DNA from: Candidatus Latescibacterota bacterium
GTDB lineage: Bacteria; Latescibacterota; UBA2968; UBA8231
Direction of reading: 5' to 3'
Length of the DNA: 64,000 nucleotides
Assembly: GCA_020852055.1 (NCBI GenBank)
Contig: JADZBP010000206.1
Coordinates: 1-64,000, forward strand
Shown: positions 9,253 to 19,034 of the stretch, piece by piece
How the letters are laid out: each line of letters begins with the position of its first letter
How positions within the stretch are numbered: the stretch's first letter is position 1
The notes under the pieces: model-generated
The model's database searches: none
Seen by the model: the letters and a program-made list of their open reading frames with translations, nothing else
What the model was told of the DNA's origin: nothing
Made by a program: the position numbers and the translations under genes

Positions 9253-10239
9253 ATGGACCTGAAGCAGATCTACCGCGAGGCAGAGAGCGCCAAACGCATG
9301 GCTGAGGCAGCCCAGGCTTTTCTGGCGGCCCTCGACGCCGGCCAGCGGGCCAAGACCTGTTTGGACTTCGCCGACGAGACCCTGCGCCAGGACTGGTACT
9401 ATATCCCCTGCGACCGGGTCGGTCTGCCCCTCAAGGAGATGGACCCCCGCCAGCGCCAACTCGCCCTGCAACTGGTGGCCACCGGGCTAAGCCCATCCGG
9501 GTACCAGAAGACCCAGACCATCATGGCCCTCGAGCCCATCCTGCACCAGCTCGAGGGGACCGCGCGCCGCTTCCCCCGCGATCCCGAACTCTACTATGTG
9601 AGTGTTTTCGGCAGCCCCGGCGGCGAGGCGCCCTGGAGCTGGCGCTTCGAAGGCCACCACATCTCCCTCAACTATACCCTGGTGGCCGGCTCCATGGTCG
9701 GCCCCACCCCCACCTTCTTCGGGGCCAACCCGGCCCAGGTGCGCCACGGCGACCAGACCGGGCTGCGCGCCCTCAAGGAAGAAGAGGATCTGGGCCGGCA
9801 ACTGATCAGAGAACTCGACGCCTCCCAGCGCCAGGTGGCCCTGATCAGCACCGAAGCTCCCGCCGACATCCTCACCCGCAACGTACCCCAGGTGGGCGAG
9901 GAGATCAAACCCGAAGGGCTGGCCGGGGCCGGCATGAATGCGGGCCAGCGCCAGGTGCTGCAGGCCCTGATCGAGGTCTACATCCACCGTCTGCCCGAGG
10001 AGTTGGCCCGGGTGGAATGGGGCAAACTCGTGCGCGCCGACCTGAATGCAGTGCGTTTTGCCTGGGCCGGCGGCATCGAACGCGGCCAGCCCCACTACTA
10101 TCGGGTCCAGGGCCCTGCCTTCTTGGCCGAGTACGACAACACCCAGAACGACGCCAACCACATCCATGCGGTGTGGCGCGACCTGGAAAACGACTTCGGC
10201 GTCGATCTGCTGCGACGCCACTATCAGCAGGCGCATTAA
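9253..10239 (+). CDS. DUF3500-like protein
   Basis: WYYIPCDRVGLPLKEMDPRQRQLALQLVATGLSPSGYQKTQTIMALE, RFEGHHISLNYTLV, GPTPTFFGANPA, EYDNTQNDANHIHAVWRD. Confidence 0.75.
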   Translation: MDLKQIYREAESAKRMAEAAQAFLAALDAGQRAKTCLDFADETLRQDWYYIPCDRVGLPLKEMDPRQRQLALQLVATGLSPSGYQKTQTIMALEPILHQLEGTARRFPRDPELYYVSVFGSPGGEAPWSWRFEGHHISLNYTLVAGSMVGPTPTFFGANPAQVRHGDQTGLRALKEEEDLGRQLIRELDASQRQVALISTEAPADILTRNVPQVGEEIKPEGLAGAGMNAGQRQVLQALIEVYIHRLPEELARVEWGKLVRADLNAVRFAWAGGIERGQPHYYRVQGPAFLAEYDNTQNDANHIHAVWRDLENDFGVDLLRRHYQQAH

Positions 10240-10243
10240 CCAC

Positions 10244-12433
10244 ATGACCGCCACCCCTGAGCTGCGCCGTGCGGTGTTTTTCGGGCAACTGCACCGCACC
10301 TATGCCCCCAACCATTTCGACAACTGGATGGTATGGGCCGGCAGTATGTCCATCCAGATCGACGGCGAGTTGTTTTCCCCCACGCTGGCGCGGGTCTTTG
10401 TCGGCTCCTCCCGACCCCAGGCCCGGGCCCGGGTGCGGGTCGAGCTCTTCGTCGCCGCCCTGCCCTGCGACCAGGTGCGCGAAGGGGAAGTGGATGTGCG
10501 CCTGTGGACCGACGCCAACCAGCGCGGCGAGTTGGACCGGGAGGGCAAATTCCAGCCGGGCCTGGGCCGCCACCTGCCCATGCGCCTGGTATGCGATCCG
10601 CAGGGATCGCCGGTGCTTTCCGGCCAGAACCTGGTCTTCGAATCGGCCGAATTCGCCCTTTCCACCACCGGAGCCTTCAATTATACGGTCCAGTTTTCCG
10701 CTGACCCGCTGCCCATAGACGATCCGGAGAAGGAGTGGGTCGGCCTCAGCCAGATCGCCCGCAACCAAGACGGGGTGGTGGTGGTCAGTCCCCAGTGGCT
10801 GAGCCGTTGCCCCTCGGTCATGGAGGTCTGCGTGCGCAAGGTGGGGGCGAGTATGAGGGAGGGGGATTTCCACAGCGGCCGTTTCGCCCAGCTCACCGCC
10901 CAGCTCGAGCAATTGCCGGTCGACGTGATCTACCTGCTGCCCTTTTTCAAGCCCGGATTCCTCGACCTGCACAGCGGCGAGGATGTGCGCAAGGACGCGC
11001 TGGGCAGCCCGTACGCCGTGGCGGATTTCTACCAACTCGACCCGGAGCTGGCCACCCCGCCCGAAGCGGCAGACCTGGCCGCGCTGGTGGGGGAGGGGCT
11101 GGTGCAGCCCGGCGATCTGGAAGGATGGGGTCTCAGCCCCGCCGAGCTGGGGCGGCTGCCCCTGGCCCAGGCCCTGGCCCTGCGGGGCCGCGAGGCCCTG
11201 GTGCAGGTGATCGGCAGAGCCGAACTGCGGCAACTGGCCCGCCGCGCCCACCGGCTGGGCAAACGGGTGATCTTCGACCTGGTGCTGATGCAGACCAGCC
11301 GCGACAACCCCCTGATCCGCCAGCACCCCGAGTGGTACGTGCGCGACGAGCAAGGCCGGCCGGCCATCCATCGCATCGCCTGGCTGGTCTACTCGGACGT
11401 GGCCCTCTTCGATCTGGTTTTTAACCAAGAGTTGCAGGAATACCTGCTGGGGGTGGCGCCCTACTGGATCGAGCAATGCGGCCTGGACGGGGTGCGTATC
11501 GACGCCAGCCAGACCGTGGACCGCCCCTTCCTCAAGCGGATCAAGAACCGCATCGCCGCGGTGCAGCCCGAAGCCCTGGTGCTGGGCGAGACCCTCTGCG
11601 CCCTCGACGAGGCCCTGGATGTGCCCACCGATGCCATCTATGCGCTGCTGGTCGACTTCCACCGCGACGCGGAACACGCCCGCCCCCTCATCCAGTTTCT
11701 CGAGGAGATGCACGGCCGCTTCGCTGGCCGTACCCTGGCCCTGGCCTATTTCGAGAACCACGACAGCCCGCGCGCTACGGCGGTCTGGCACGAGAAGTTT
11801 GCCCGCCGCCTGCAGGAAGAGCCCCATACCGCCCGCTACTGGCAGGAACTGCCCTGTCCGGTGCAACCGGAACGGGATCAGCGCCCGTTGCTGATGGCCC
11901 TGCTGAAAAACCTGCAGGCCTCCCTCATCGACCTGTCGGCCGGGCTGGCCGGGCGCAGCAACCTGCTCTACGGCCTGGAGTGGGGCAGCCTATGGGGAGA
12001 GGAGCTGCGCACCGACTTCGAGAATCCCACCCTGCTCCAGCCGCACCTGGCCCAGCAGCAACCCCGCGCCTCGCTGGTGCAGGCCTACCATCACCTGCAC
12101 CAGCAACGGACAGCCTGGGAGGAATTTGCCCAGGGCAAGGTCTACTATCTGCGCAACGAATTTGCCGGCGGCGACCCCGACGACCGGATCCTGGCCTATA
12201 CCCGCTACACCGACCGGGGCGCCCTGCTGGTGCTGCACCATCTGGACAGCAGCCAGCCCCGCACCCTCACCTATACCTTCGAATACCTGCCCTTTGCCGT
12301 GGGAAAGGCGACCCCCCTCTACGATACCTATGCGGCGTTCCAGTTGCCTTCACCGCCGCTTCCCCTCGGGCAATCCGGGGGCTTCACCTTCCATCTCCAA
12401 CCCCTGCAGAGCCTGATCCTGCGGCTCGGTTAA
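10244..12433 (+). CDS. GH13 family protein, GlgE/maltosyltransferase-like
   Basis: GH13 regions: VIFDLVLMQTSRDNPLIRQHPEWY (I), GLDGVRIDAS (II), LGETL (III), YFENHDSPRA (IV); N-terminal beta domain with VIYLLPFFKPG. Confidence 0.75.
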   Translation: MTATPELRRAVFFGQLHRTYAPNHFDNWMVWAGSMSIQIDGELFSPTLARVFVGSSRPQARARVRVELFVAALPCDQVREGEVDVRLWTDANQRGELDREGKFQPGLGRHLPMRLVCDPQGSPVLSGQNLVFESAEFALSTTGAFNYTVQFSADPLPIDDPEKEWVGLSQIARNQDGVVVVSPQWLSRCPSVMEVCVRKVGASMREGDFHSGRFAQLTAQLEQLPVDVIYLLPFFKPGFLDLHSGEDVRKDALGSPYAVADFYQLDPELATPPEAADLAALVGEGLVQPGDLEGWGLSPAELGRLPLAQALALRGREALVQVIGRAELRQLARRAHRLGKRVIFDLVLMQTSRDNPLIRQHPEWYVRDEQGRPAIHRIAWLVYSDVALFDLVFNQELQEYLLGVAPYWIEQCGLDGVRIDASQTVDRPFLKRIKNRIAAVQPEALVLGETLCALDEALDVPTDAIYALLVDFHRDAEHARPLIQFLEEMHGRFAGRTLALAYFENHDSPRATAVWHEKFARRLQEEPHTARYWQELPCPVQPERDQRPLLMALLKNLQASLIDLSAGLAGRSNLLYGLEWGSLWGEELRTDFENPTLLQPHLAQQQPRASLVQAYHHLHQQRTAWEEFAQGKVYYLRNEFAGGDPDDRILAYTRYTDRGALLVLHHLDSSQPRTLTYTFEYLPFAVGKATPLYDTYAAFQLPSPPLPLGQSGGFTFHLQPLQSLILRLG

Positions 12434-12523
12434 CGCCCCGCGCGCTTGCCGGATCTCATGCTTGTACCTACTTTCAAAAGCAGTCATCCCGCCCTCTTAA
12501 TTCTTTTATCTCCGGAGCATCTC

Positions 12524-13201
12524 ATGAAAGCGACCATCCTGCTGGCAGGCATTGCCCTGTTCGCACTGTTGGGCTGTGGCGCCAAAGAGCCCAAGGTAGA
12601 AAGCGAAGACCAGAAGATCATGTACGCCATCGGCCTGGGCCTGGCCGAAAGCAGCATCTCCAACCTCAAGGGGCAGTTGTCGGCCGAGGAACTCGACCTC
12701 ATTGCCAAGGGCTTCAAGGACGCCATGCTCAACAAGGAGCGGGTGGTGAGCCTGCAGGAGTACGGCCCCAAGCTGGCCGAGGCCCTCAACGCGCGTATGG
12801 CCAAGGCCGCCGAAGGCAAGAAGGTCGAAGGCCGGGCCTTCCTCGATAAGGCCGCCGCCGAACCGGGCGCGGTCCGGACCGCTTCCGGGCTGGTCTATCA
12901 GGAACTGACCCCCGGCACCGGCGCGCAGCCCGGCCCCAACGCCCAGGTGCGGGTCCACTACACCGGTTCCTTCATCGACGGCGAGGTCTTCGACAGCTCC
13001 GTCCAGAAAGGGCAGCCGGCCGAGATGTCGCTCCAGCAGGTATTCCCCGGCTGGGCCGAGGGGGTGCAGATGATGAAGGTGGGCGGCAAGGCCAAGCTGG
13101 TCATCCCGCCCGAACAGGCCTACGGCGACCGCGGCATCCCCGGGCGTATCCCGCCGGGTGCCACCCTCATCTTCGAGGTGGAGTTGCTGGCCATCCTGTA
13201 A
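12524..13201 (+). CDS. FKBP-type peptidyl-prolyl cis-trans isomerase with FKBP N-terminal dimerisation domain, lipoprotein
   Basis: Lipobox FALLGC; SEDQKIMYAIGLGLAESSISNLKG; VRVHYTGSFIDGEVFDSSVQKGQPAEMSLQQVFPGWAEGVQMM; RBS ccggag. Confidence 0.88.
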   Translation: MKATILLAGIALFALLGCGAKEPKVESEDQKIMYAIGLGLAESSISNLKGQLSAEELDLIAKGFKDAMLNKERVVSLQEYGPKLAEALNARMAKAAEGKKVEGRAFLDKAAAEPGAVRTASGLVYQELTPGTGAQPGPNAQVRVHYTGSFIDGEVFDSSVQKGQPAEMSLQQVFPGWAEGVQMMKVGGKAKLVIPPEQAYGDRGIPGRIPPGATLIFEVELLAIL

Positions 13202-13221
13202 TACGGCAAAGGAGAAAAACC

Positions 13222-14043
13222 ATGGCTGCCAAGATCGGCGTCATCCATTACAACTGGCCCGGTTTCGACCTGGAAGGATTCCTGGCCAAGGCCAGCCAGA
13301 TCGGCTACCGCTACTGCGAACTGCAGGTGGGGGATGTCTGGGACGGTCAGGCCAAGGACGGCGAGCAGCGGGCCGAATCCGTGCGCAAGCTGGTAGAGAA
13401 GCACGGCATGCAGGTTTCGGCGCTCACCGCCGGCAACGACTTCATCCAGGCCAACCCGGCCGATCTCCAGGCCCAGATCGAGCGCTGCCGCTACGTCTTC
13501 GGGCTGGCCGCCCACCTGGGCACCGACGTGCTGCGTATGGACGGGGGCTGGAACCGCAACAATCAGGTGCCCGACGAGAGCAAGTGGGATGGATTGATGC
13601 TAGAGGGTTTCCAGCGCTGCGCCGAGATCGCCGAAAAGGCCCAGGTGCGTATGGCCCTGGACAATCACGGGGTCTCCACCAACGACGGAGACTGGCAGTT
13701 GAGCCTCATCCAGCGGGTCGGTTCAAAGCGCCTGGGGGTGAACCTCGACACCATGAACTACCGCTGGTTCGGGCATTCCCTGGAGCAGATCGATCACTTC
13801 TACCAAATCCTGGCCCCCCACACCTTCCACGTCCACCTCAAGGACGGCACCAACGACCAGCCCCGGGGCAAGAACTACAAAGGGGCGGCGCTGGGGGATG
13901 GCGAGATCCACCTGGACTGGGCGATCAAATGTCTGCGGGAAGCGGGCTACCAGGGCGCCTGGGCCGCCGAATACGAGGGGCCCGAGGCGCAGGGTGGGGT
14001 GGGATACGAAAAATGTTACCGCTGGATGGCGGCGAATCTGTAA
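13222..14043 (+). CDS. Sugar phosphate isomerase/epimerase (xylose isomerase-like TIM barrel)
   Basis: MAAKIGVIHYNWPGFDLEGFLAKASQIGYRYCELQV ... VNLDTMNYRWFGHSLEQIDHFYQILAPHTFHVHLKDG; RBS aaaggag. Confidence 0.85.
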   Translation: MAAKIGVIHYNWPGFDLEGFLAKASQIGYRYCELQVGDVWDGQAKDGEQRAESVRKLVEKHGMQVSALTAGNDFIQANPADLQAQIERCRYVFGLAAHLGTDVLRMDGGWNRNNQVPDESKWDGLMLEGFQRCAEIAEKAQVRMALDNHGVSTNDGDWQLSLIQRVGSKRLGVNLDTMNYRWFGHSLEQIDHFYQILAPHTFHVHLKDGTNDQPRGKNYKGAALGDGEIHLDWAIKCLREAGYQGAWAAEYEGPEAQGGVGYEKCYRWMAANL

Positions 14044-14055
14044 CGCTGGGCGCCG

Positions 14056-14391
14056 CTACTCGAGATCGACTTTGCGCATGGAGGTCCGCTGCTTTCGGGC
14101 GGACTCGTCCTTTTCCATGTTGTTGATCTCTTCCTTGAGCTTGGCGATCTTCTTCACCAGTTTATTCCGTTTGTCGATCAACATCCGCTGGCCCTGATCG
14201 GCCACACCCTTTTGTGACTGGGCGCTTTTCAGGCGGTTGTACGCCTCCTGGCGGATATGCACCACCTGGGCGATCTGCACTTTCATCAGATTGATCCTCT
14301 GAGAAGTAAAGATCTTGGCTATCACCACCAGGATGATCATCACCATCATGATCGCCAAGGCAAAAAACTCAAAGGGTCCCATCGGATTCAC
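14056..14391 (-). CDS. Small membrane-anchored coiled-coil protein of unknown function
   Basis: N-terminal TM FFALAIMMVMIILVVIA followed by charged heptad-like sequence; RBS aggagt upstream of ATG. Confidence 0.6.
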   Translation of the reverse strand: MNPMGPFEFFALAIMMVMIILVVIAKIFTSQRINLMKVQIAQVVHIRQEAYNRLKSAQSQKGVADQGQRMLIDKRNKLVKKIAKLKEEINNMEKDESARKQRTSMRKVDLE

Positions 14392-14435
14392 TCCTCTCGA
14401 ACTGCTGTTCCCGCAATCGGTTTATCTGGTATAAA

Positions 14436-15059
14436 TTATATCCCCGCCTCAAATTCTACAAGACTTACCCCCATCAGGACTTCCAGATCCCGCCGCAAGG
14501 CCTGCGTGTCGGTGAAGAGCAGGCCGTGTAACCCCAGGGCCAGGGCCTGCGCCACACAGGCCGGGTTGTCGTCCACCAGCACCACCTCCTGGGCGGGCAG
14601 CCCGATCTGCTCCAGCACGTAGGCAAAAGCGCGGGGGTCGGGCTTGAGCAGCCCGATCTCCTGGGAAAGAAAGATCCCGGCAAAGAGGCCGATGGCGGGA
14701 CTGACCTGCTGTATACCCTGCCACAACAGCGGGTTGTTGTTGGAGAGGGCATAGAGCGGATAGTGCGGATGCAGGGCCTGCAGCAACTGCGGCATGCCCT
14801 CGATCTCGTGCAGGATCAGTCCCGCAAAAGCAGCCCCCAATTCGCCGATGGCCAGCTCGAGCCCCAGATCTGCGCGCAGCGCCCCCAAAAAAACCTCGGT
14901 ATCCACCTCCCCCCGCTCGTAGGCCGGAAAAAGCGGGCTGGCCCGCAGCCAGCGCTCGACCTCCTCACCACTGGGGATACCCGGCACCTCCTCCAGTTTG
15001 GTGATGCCGGCGGTGCGCACCAGGGTGTCGCACAGGTCAAAAACAAAGGCCCGGATCAT
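14436..15059 (-). CDS. HAD family hydrolase
   Basis: MIRAFVFDLCDTLVRT (motif I), LYALSNNNP, GLLKPDPRAF, VVLVDDNPACV; 4-bp overlap with the hrpA stop. Confidence 0.85.
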   Translation of the reverse strand: MIRAFVFDLCDTLVRTAGITKLEEVPGIPSGEEVERWLRASPLFPAYERGEVDTEVFLGALRADLGLELAIGELGAAFAGLILHEIEGMPQLLQALHPHYPLYALSNNNPLLWQGIQQVSPAIGLFAGIFLSQEIGLLKPDPRAFAYVLEQIGLPAQEVVLVDDNPACVAQALALGLHGLLFTDTQALRRDLEVLMGVSLVEFEAGI

Positions 15060-18000
15060 CGGCCCTGCTCGAGTTGCTCGAACTTCTGCGCCAGGCGTTT
15101 GATCGACACCGGCTGGGCCGTGCCCAGTTCCTGGGCAAAGAGCGACACCCGGAACTCCTCCACCAGCCAGCGGCACTCCTCGGCCAGGACCCGCCGGGAC
15201 TCGTTGGCTGCCGCAGGGGAACCCGGGAACCGGTCCAGGGCTTCCTGGTACGGCCGCACCTGTGCGGCCCGCTGCGCATCCTTGGCCGGGTTGAGCCGCG
15301 CCCGTTCGGCGCGCAACAACACCGCCTTGAGGTAGCGCAGCAGATGGGGCAGGCGCTCATAGCTGAGCTGCCGCAGGAAGTGTTTGGGCAGCAGGCGCTG
15401 CACGTCGGTCTCGATACCCGGATAGGGATGGAGGCAGAGCCGGATCTGTTTGTAGACCTGCAAGAGGGACTCCACTAGATCGAGGAAGGGCGGGGCCAGG
15501 CCGCGCAACCGCTCCTGGGCCCGGGCCTTGCCGGCCAGGTAGGAGGCTTCGTCGAGAGGGTAGAGCTGGTCCCGGCCGAACAGATGGTTCTTCAGGTGGA
15601 TCAGGGCATCCTCCTGCAACTCCGCCAGGGTACCCAGGGACCGGTACAGGTCCTTGAGCTGGGACAGGGCGCCCATTTCTTTTTTCAGATAGGCCATCTC
15701 GGCTGCCAGTTCCTGCTCGTACAGGCGCAACAGACCGGCGCGATTGCCGGCTTCGGCCTCCTCGCGAACCTTGTATAATTTGAGGTTCACCCCGCCTTCG
15801 ATCACTTCCAGCCCCGGGCACCCCCACAATGGCAGACCGGCTACCGCCGCCACCTCGACCCGCTGGGGCAGGTCACCCAGGGTCCAGCCCTTCAGCCCTT
15901 CGCGCGACCACTCGGCCGCAGCCTTTCTCCAGGCCGCCAATTCCGTGGGGGTGTCGTGCCTTTCCAGTTGCTGGGTCAGGGCCTCCAGGTCGCGGCTGGC
16001 CAGCACCGGTTTGCCCTCCACCCCCTGCACCTCGACCCGCATGCGCAGGTGTTCGGGCACCTCGCTCAGGTCCCAGTCGCCGGGCTGGATGCGCACCCCG
16101 TACCGGGTGGCGACAAAGACCTCCAGCGACTCGAGGAAGGTATGATGGGTGGGCTGCAGTTGGGCGGCGATCTGCGCCGCCTTGTCGTTGATGGGCATCA
16201 ACTGCCGGCGCAGGGCCTTGGGCAGGGAACGCAGCAGACAGGCGATCTTCTCCTCCAGCAGGCCGGGCACCAGCCACTCGAGCACCTGCGGGTCGATGGC
16301 ATCCACCAGTTTGTAGGGCAGCTTGACGGTCACCCCGTCCTCGTCCTGGCCGGGGCGGTAGGCGTACTCGAGGGCCAACTCCTGGCCGTCCAGCATCAGG
16401 GCGTCGGGGAAGGCGTCGAGGTTGCCGCGCAGCTTCCGGTCGCCCAGCAGATCCTCTTCCGTCATAAAGAGAAAACGCGGCTCGGCCGCCCGCCTGGCCC
16501 GCACCAGCCGGTTGAGGTCGTGTACCGAGGAGACCTCCTCCAGGTGCCGGGCGTAGAACTCGTACACCGCCTGGTCCACATCCACCCCTTCGCGGCTGCG
16601 CACCCGGGTCTGCCAGGTCTCCACCTTCTCGCGCAGCCGGCGGTTGTGTTCCAGAAAGGCGTGGCTGGCGCGGATCTGATCCTCGACCAGGGCCTGGCGG
16701 ATGAACAACTCGGTGGCGGCCTTGGGGTCCACCCGGCTGTAGGGCACCTGCTGGGTGGCGATCTCCAGGCCGTAGAGGGTGGCGGTCTGGCGCACCAGCA
16801 CCCGGCCGGACCGGGTGTTCCAGGCCGGATCCTTGTAGGAGAAGCGGCACAGGTGGCCGCCCAGGTCCAGCAGCCAGGCCGGATCGATACGGGCGGCGGT
16901 GCGGGCGAAAAGCCGCGAGGTCTCGACCATTTCGGCCGCCACAATCCAGGGCGGTGCGCCTTTGTCCGGGCTCTTGTCCTCCCCTTCACTGCCGGCACGC
17001 GGCGTCTTCTTCTGGAAGAGCCCCGAACCGGGGAAGAGCATGGCTTCGCGGCTGCGCGCCGCCTGGTAGAGGTTGTGCTCCTTCTTGCGGGCGATGTTGC
17101 TCAACAGACCGCTGGTGATCGCCCGGTGTACCGCCTCGTACGAAGCTGGCTCCGGGTTCCAGGTGAAGTCCCCCAGCTCGCGCAGGGTGTCGCTCAACTG
17201 GGCGTGGATGTCGCGCCACTCGCGCATGCGCATATACGAGAGGAAGTGGGTGCGGCAGAAGCGGCGCATACGGCTCTGGGTCTGCAACTCGTCCAGCTCG
17301 GTGTGGTAGGCTTTCCAGATATTGAGCAGCACCAGGAAGTCGGACTGGGCGTGGGCGAAGCGGCGGTGCATTTGGTCGGCGGCCTCCTGCTGGTCGGCCG
17401 GGCGCTCGCGCGGGTCCTGGGCGCTGATGCCGGCGGCGATGACCAGCACCTCCTCGAGGGCGCCTTCCTCCTGGGCCTGCAGCAGCATGCGGGCCACCGT
17501 GGGCGTGGTGGGCAGCCGGGCCAGGCGCCGGCCCAGAGGGGTGAGCCGGCGCTGCCCGTCGATGGAGCCGAGTTCTTCGAGCAGTTGGTACCCGCCGCGG
17601 ATGGCCTGGGGCTGGGGCGGATCGAGGAAAGGGAAGTCCTCGACCTGGCCCAGGCCCAGGTCGAGCATACGCAGGATCACCTCGGCCAGATTGGCCCGCT
17701 GGATCTCGGGCTGGGTGTAGTAGGGCCGGGCCAGCAGCTCGGCCTCGGGGTAGAGGCGCACACAGATGCCTTCGGTCACGCGGCCGCAGCGGCCCTGGCG
17801 CTGGGCCGCGCTGCTCTGCGAGATGGGTTCGATGGGCAGGCGCTGGGTCTGGTTGCGCGGATTGTACCGGCTCAGGCGGGTCAAACCGGTGTCCACTACA
17901 TAGCGAATGCCGGGGATGGTCAGAGAGGTCTCGGCGATATTGGTGGCCACCACCACCCGGCGCCGGCCCTGCAGCGAAAAAACGCGCTGCTGTTCAGCGG

Positions 18001-18994
18001 CGGTAAGGCGGCTGAAGAGCGGCAATACCTCGACCCGGCTTCCCAGCCGGCCCTCGAGCAACTGGCAGGTCTCGCGGATGTCGCGCTCAGTGGGCATGAA
18101 AACCAGCGCATCGCCCCCCTCCGCCTCGGCCAGCAGCCGCTCCACCGCCATGGCCGCCCCCTCGGTGTACGAAAGGTCTTCGCCCTCGCCCATCAGTTCT
18201 TCGAGCGGCCAGTGGCGGGTCTCCACTGGATAGAGGCGCCCCGATACCTGGATGACCGGGGCCTGGTCGAAGGCCTGCGAAAAGGCCTCGGTATCGATGG
18301 TGGCCGAGGTGATGATCAGCTTGAGATCCGGATGCCGCTGGCGTACCTGCCGAAGATACCCGAGCAGAAAGTCGATGTTGAGGCTGCGCTCGTGGGCCTC
18401 GTCGATGATGAGGGTATCGTATTCGAGCAACTGCGGGTCGCTGTGGATCTCGGCCAGCAGCACCCCGTCGGTCATCATCTTGATGTAGGTCTGGGGGGAG
18501 GTCTGGTCGCTGAAGCGGATCTTGCAACCCACCTCGCGGCCCCAGCCCACGCCCAGTTCCTCGGCCAGGCGGCGCGACAGGGAGAGCGCGGCCACCCGGC
18601 GGGGCTGAGTCACCCCGATCCGGCCCTGCACCCCGCGGCCGGCCTCCAGGCAGATCTTGGGCAACTGGGTGGTCTTGCCCGAGCCGGTTTCGCCGGCCAC
18701 GATCACCACCGGGTGGTCCTTGATGGCCTGCAGGATCTCGTCCTTGCGCTCGGCGATGGGCAACTCGGCCGGGTAGGATACCGCCGGAGCCTTCTGCCGG
18801 CGTTCCTCGCGCAGCCGCACCGAAGCCTCGGCCCGCCGCCGCAACTTCTCCAGTTCGGGGCCGGGCGGCCGCCGGCTGCGCCGCAACTCCTGCAGCCGCC
18901 GGCCCAGGCGCACTCGTTCGGCCAACATACAACCCAACAGCAGGGCTTCGAGCGCGTGTTGTTCAGCGGTGCTCTTTTGTTGATATTTTTCCAC
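15056..18994 (-). CDS. hrpA: ATP-dependent RNA helicase HrpA
   Basis: AGETGSGKTTQLPKICLEAGRG, LIIDEAHERSLNIDFLLGYL, ITSATIDTE, TNIAETSLTIPGIRYVVDTG, QRQGRCGRVTEG; 1312 aa with long HrpA C-terminal domain. Confidence 0.95.
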   Translation of the reverse strand: MEKYQQKSTAEQHALEALLLGCMLAERVRLGRRLQELRRSRRPPGPELEKLRRRAEASVRLREERRQKAPAVSYPAELPIAERKDEILQAIKDHPVVIVAGETGSGKTTQLPKICLEAGRGVQGRIGVTQPRRVAALSLSRRLAEELGVGWGREVGCKIRFSDQTSPQTYIKMMTDGVLLAEIHSDPQLLEYDTLIIDEAHERSLNIDFLLGYLRQVRQRHPDLKLIITSATIDTEAFSQAFDQAPVIQVSGRLYPVETRHWPLEELMGEGEDLSYTEGAAMAVERLLAEAEGGDALVFMPTERDIRETCQLLEGRLGSRVEVLPLFSRLTAAEQQRVFSLQGRRRVVVATNIAETSLTIPGIRYVVDTGLTRLSRYNPRNQTQRLPIEPISQSSAAQRQGRCGRVTEGICVRLYPEAELLARPYYTQPEIQRANLAEVILRMLDLGLGQVEDFPFLDPPQPQAIRGGYQLLEELGSIDGQRRLTPLGRRLARLPTTPTVARMLLQAQEEGALEEVLVIAAGISAQDPRERPADQQEAADQMHRRFAHAQSDFLVLLNIWKAYHTELDELQTQSRMRRFCRTHFLSYMRMREWRDIHAQLSDTLRELGDFTWNPEPASYEAVHRAITSGLLSNIARKKEHNLYQAARSREAMLFPGSGLFQKKTPRAGSEGEDKSPDKGAPPWIVAAEMVETSRLFARTAARIDPAWLLDLGGHLCRFSYKDPAWNTRSGRVLVRQTATLYGLEIATQQVPYSRVDPKAATELFIRQALVEDQIRASHAFLEHNRRLREKVETWQTRVRSREGVDVDQAVYEFYARHLEEVSSVHDLNRLVRARRAAEPRFLFMTEEDLLGDRKLRGNLDAFPDALMLDGQELALEYAYRPGQDEDGVTVKLPYKLVDAIDPQVLEWLVPGLLEEKIACLLRSLPKALRRQLMPINDKAAQIAAQLQPTHHTFLESLEVFVATRYGVRIQPGDWDLSEVPEHLRMRVEVQGVEGKPVLASRDLEALTQQLERHDTPTELAAWRKAAAEWSREGLKGWTLGDLPQRVEVAAVAGLPLWGCPGLEVIEGGVNLKLYKVREEAEAGNRAGLLRLYEQELAAEMAYLKKEMGALSQLKDLYRSLGTLAELQEDALIHLKNHLFGRDQLYPLDEASYLAGKARAQERLRGLAPPFLDLVESLLQVYKQIRLCLHPYPGIETDVQRLLPKHFLRQLSYERLPHLLRYLKAVLLRAERARLNPAKDAQRAAQVRPYQEALDRFPGSPAAANESRRVLAEECRWLVEEFRVSLFAQELGTAQPVSIKRLAQKFEQLEQGR

Positions 18995-19034
18995 AGCTCA
19001 GCGCATCTTCACGCAAAGACGAAAGGATGTACCC

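Noticed and set aside
9905-11866. 653-aa minus-strand ORF opposite the GH13 gene
   Set aside because: Antisense shadow; the GH13 frame carries all four conserved regions
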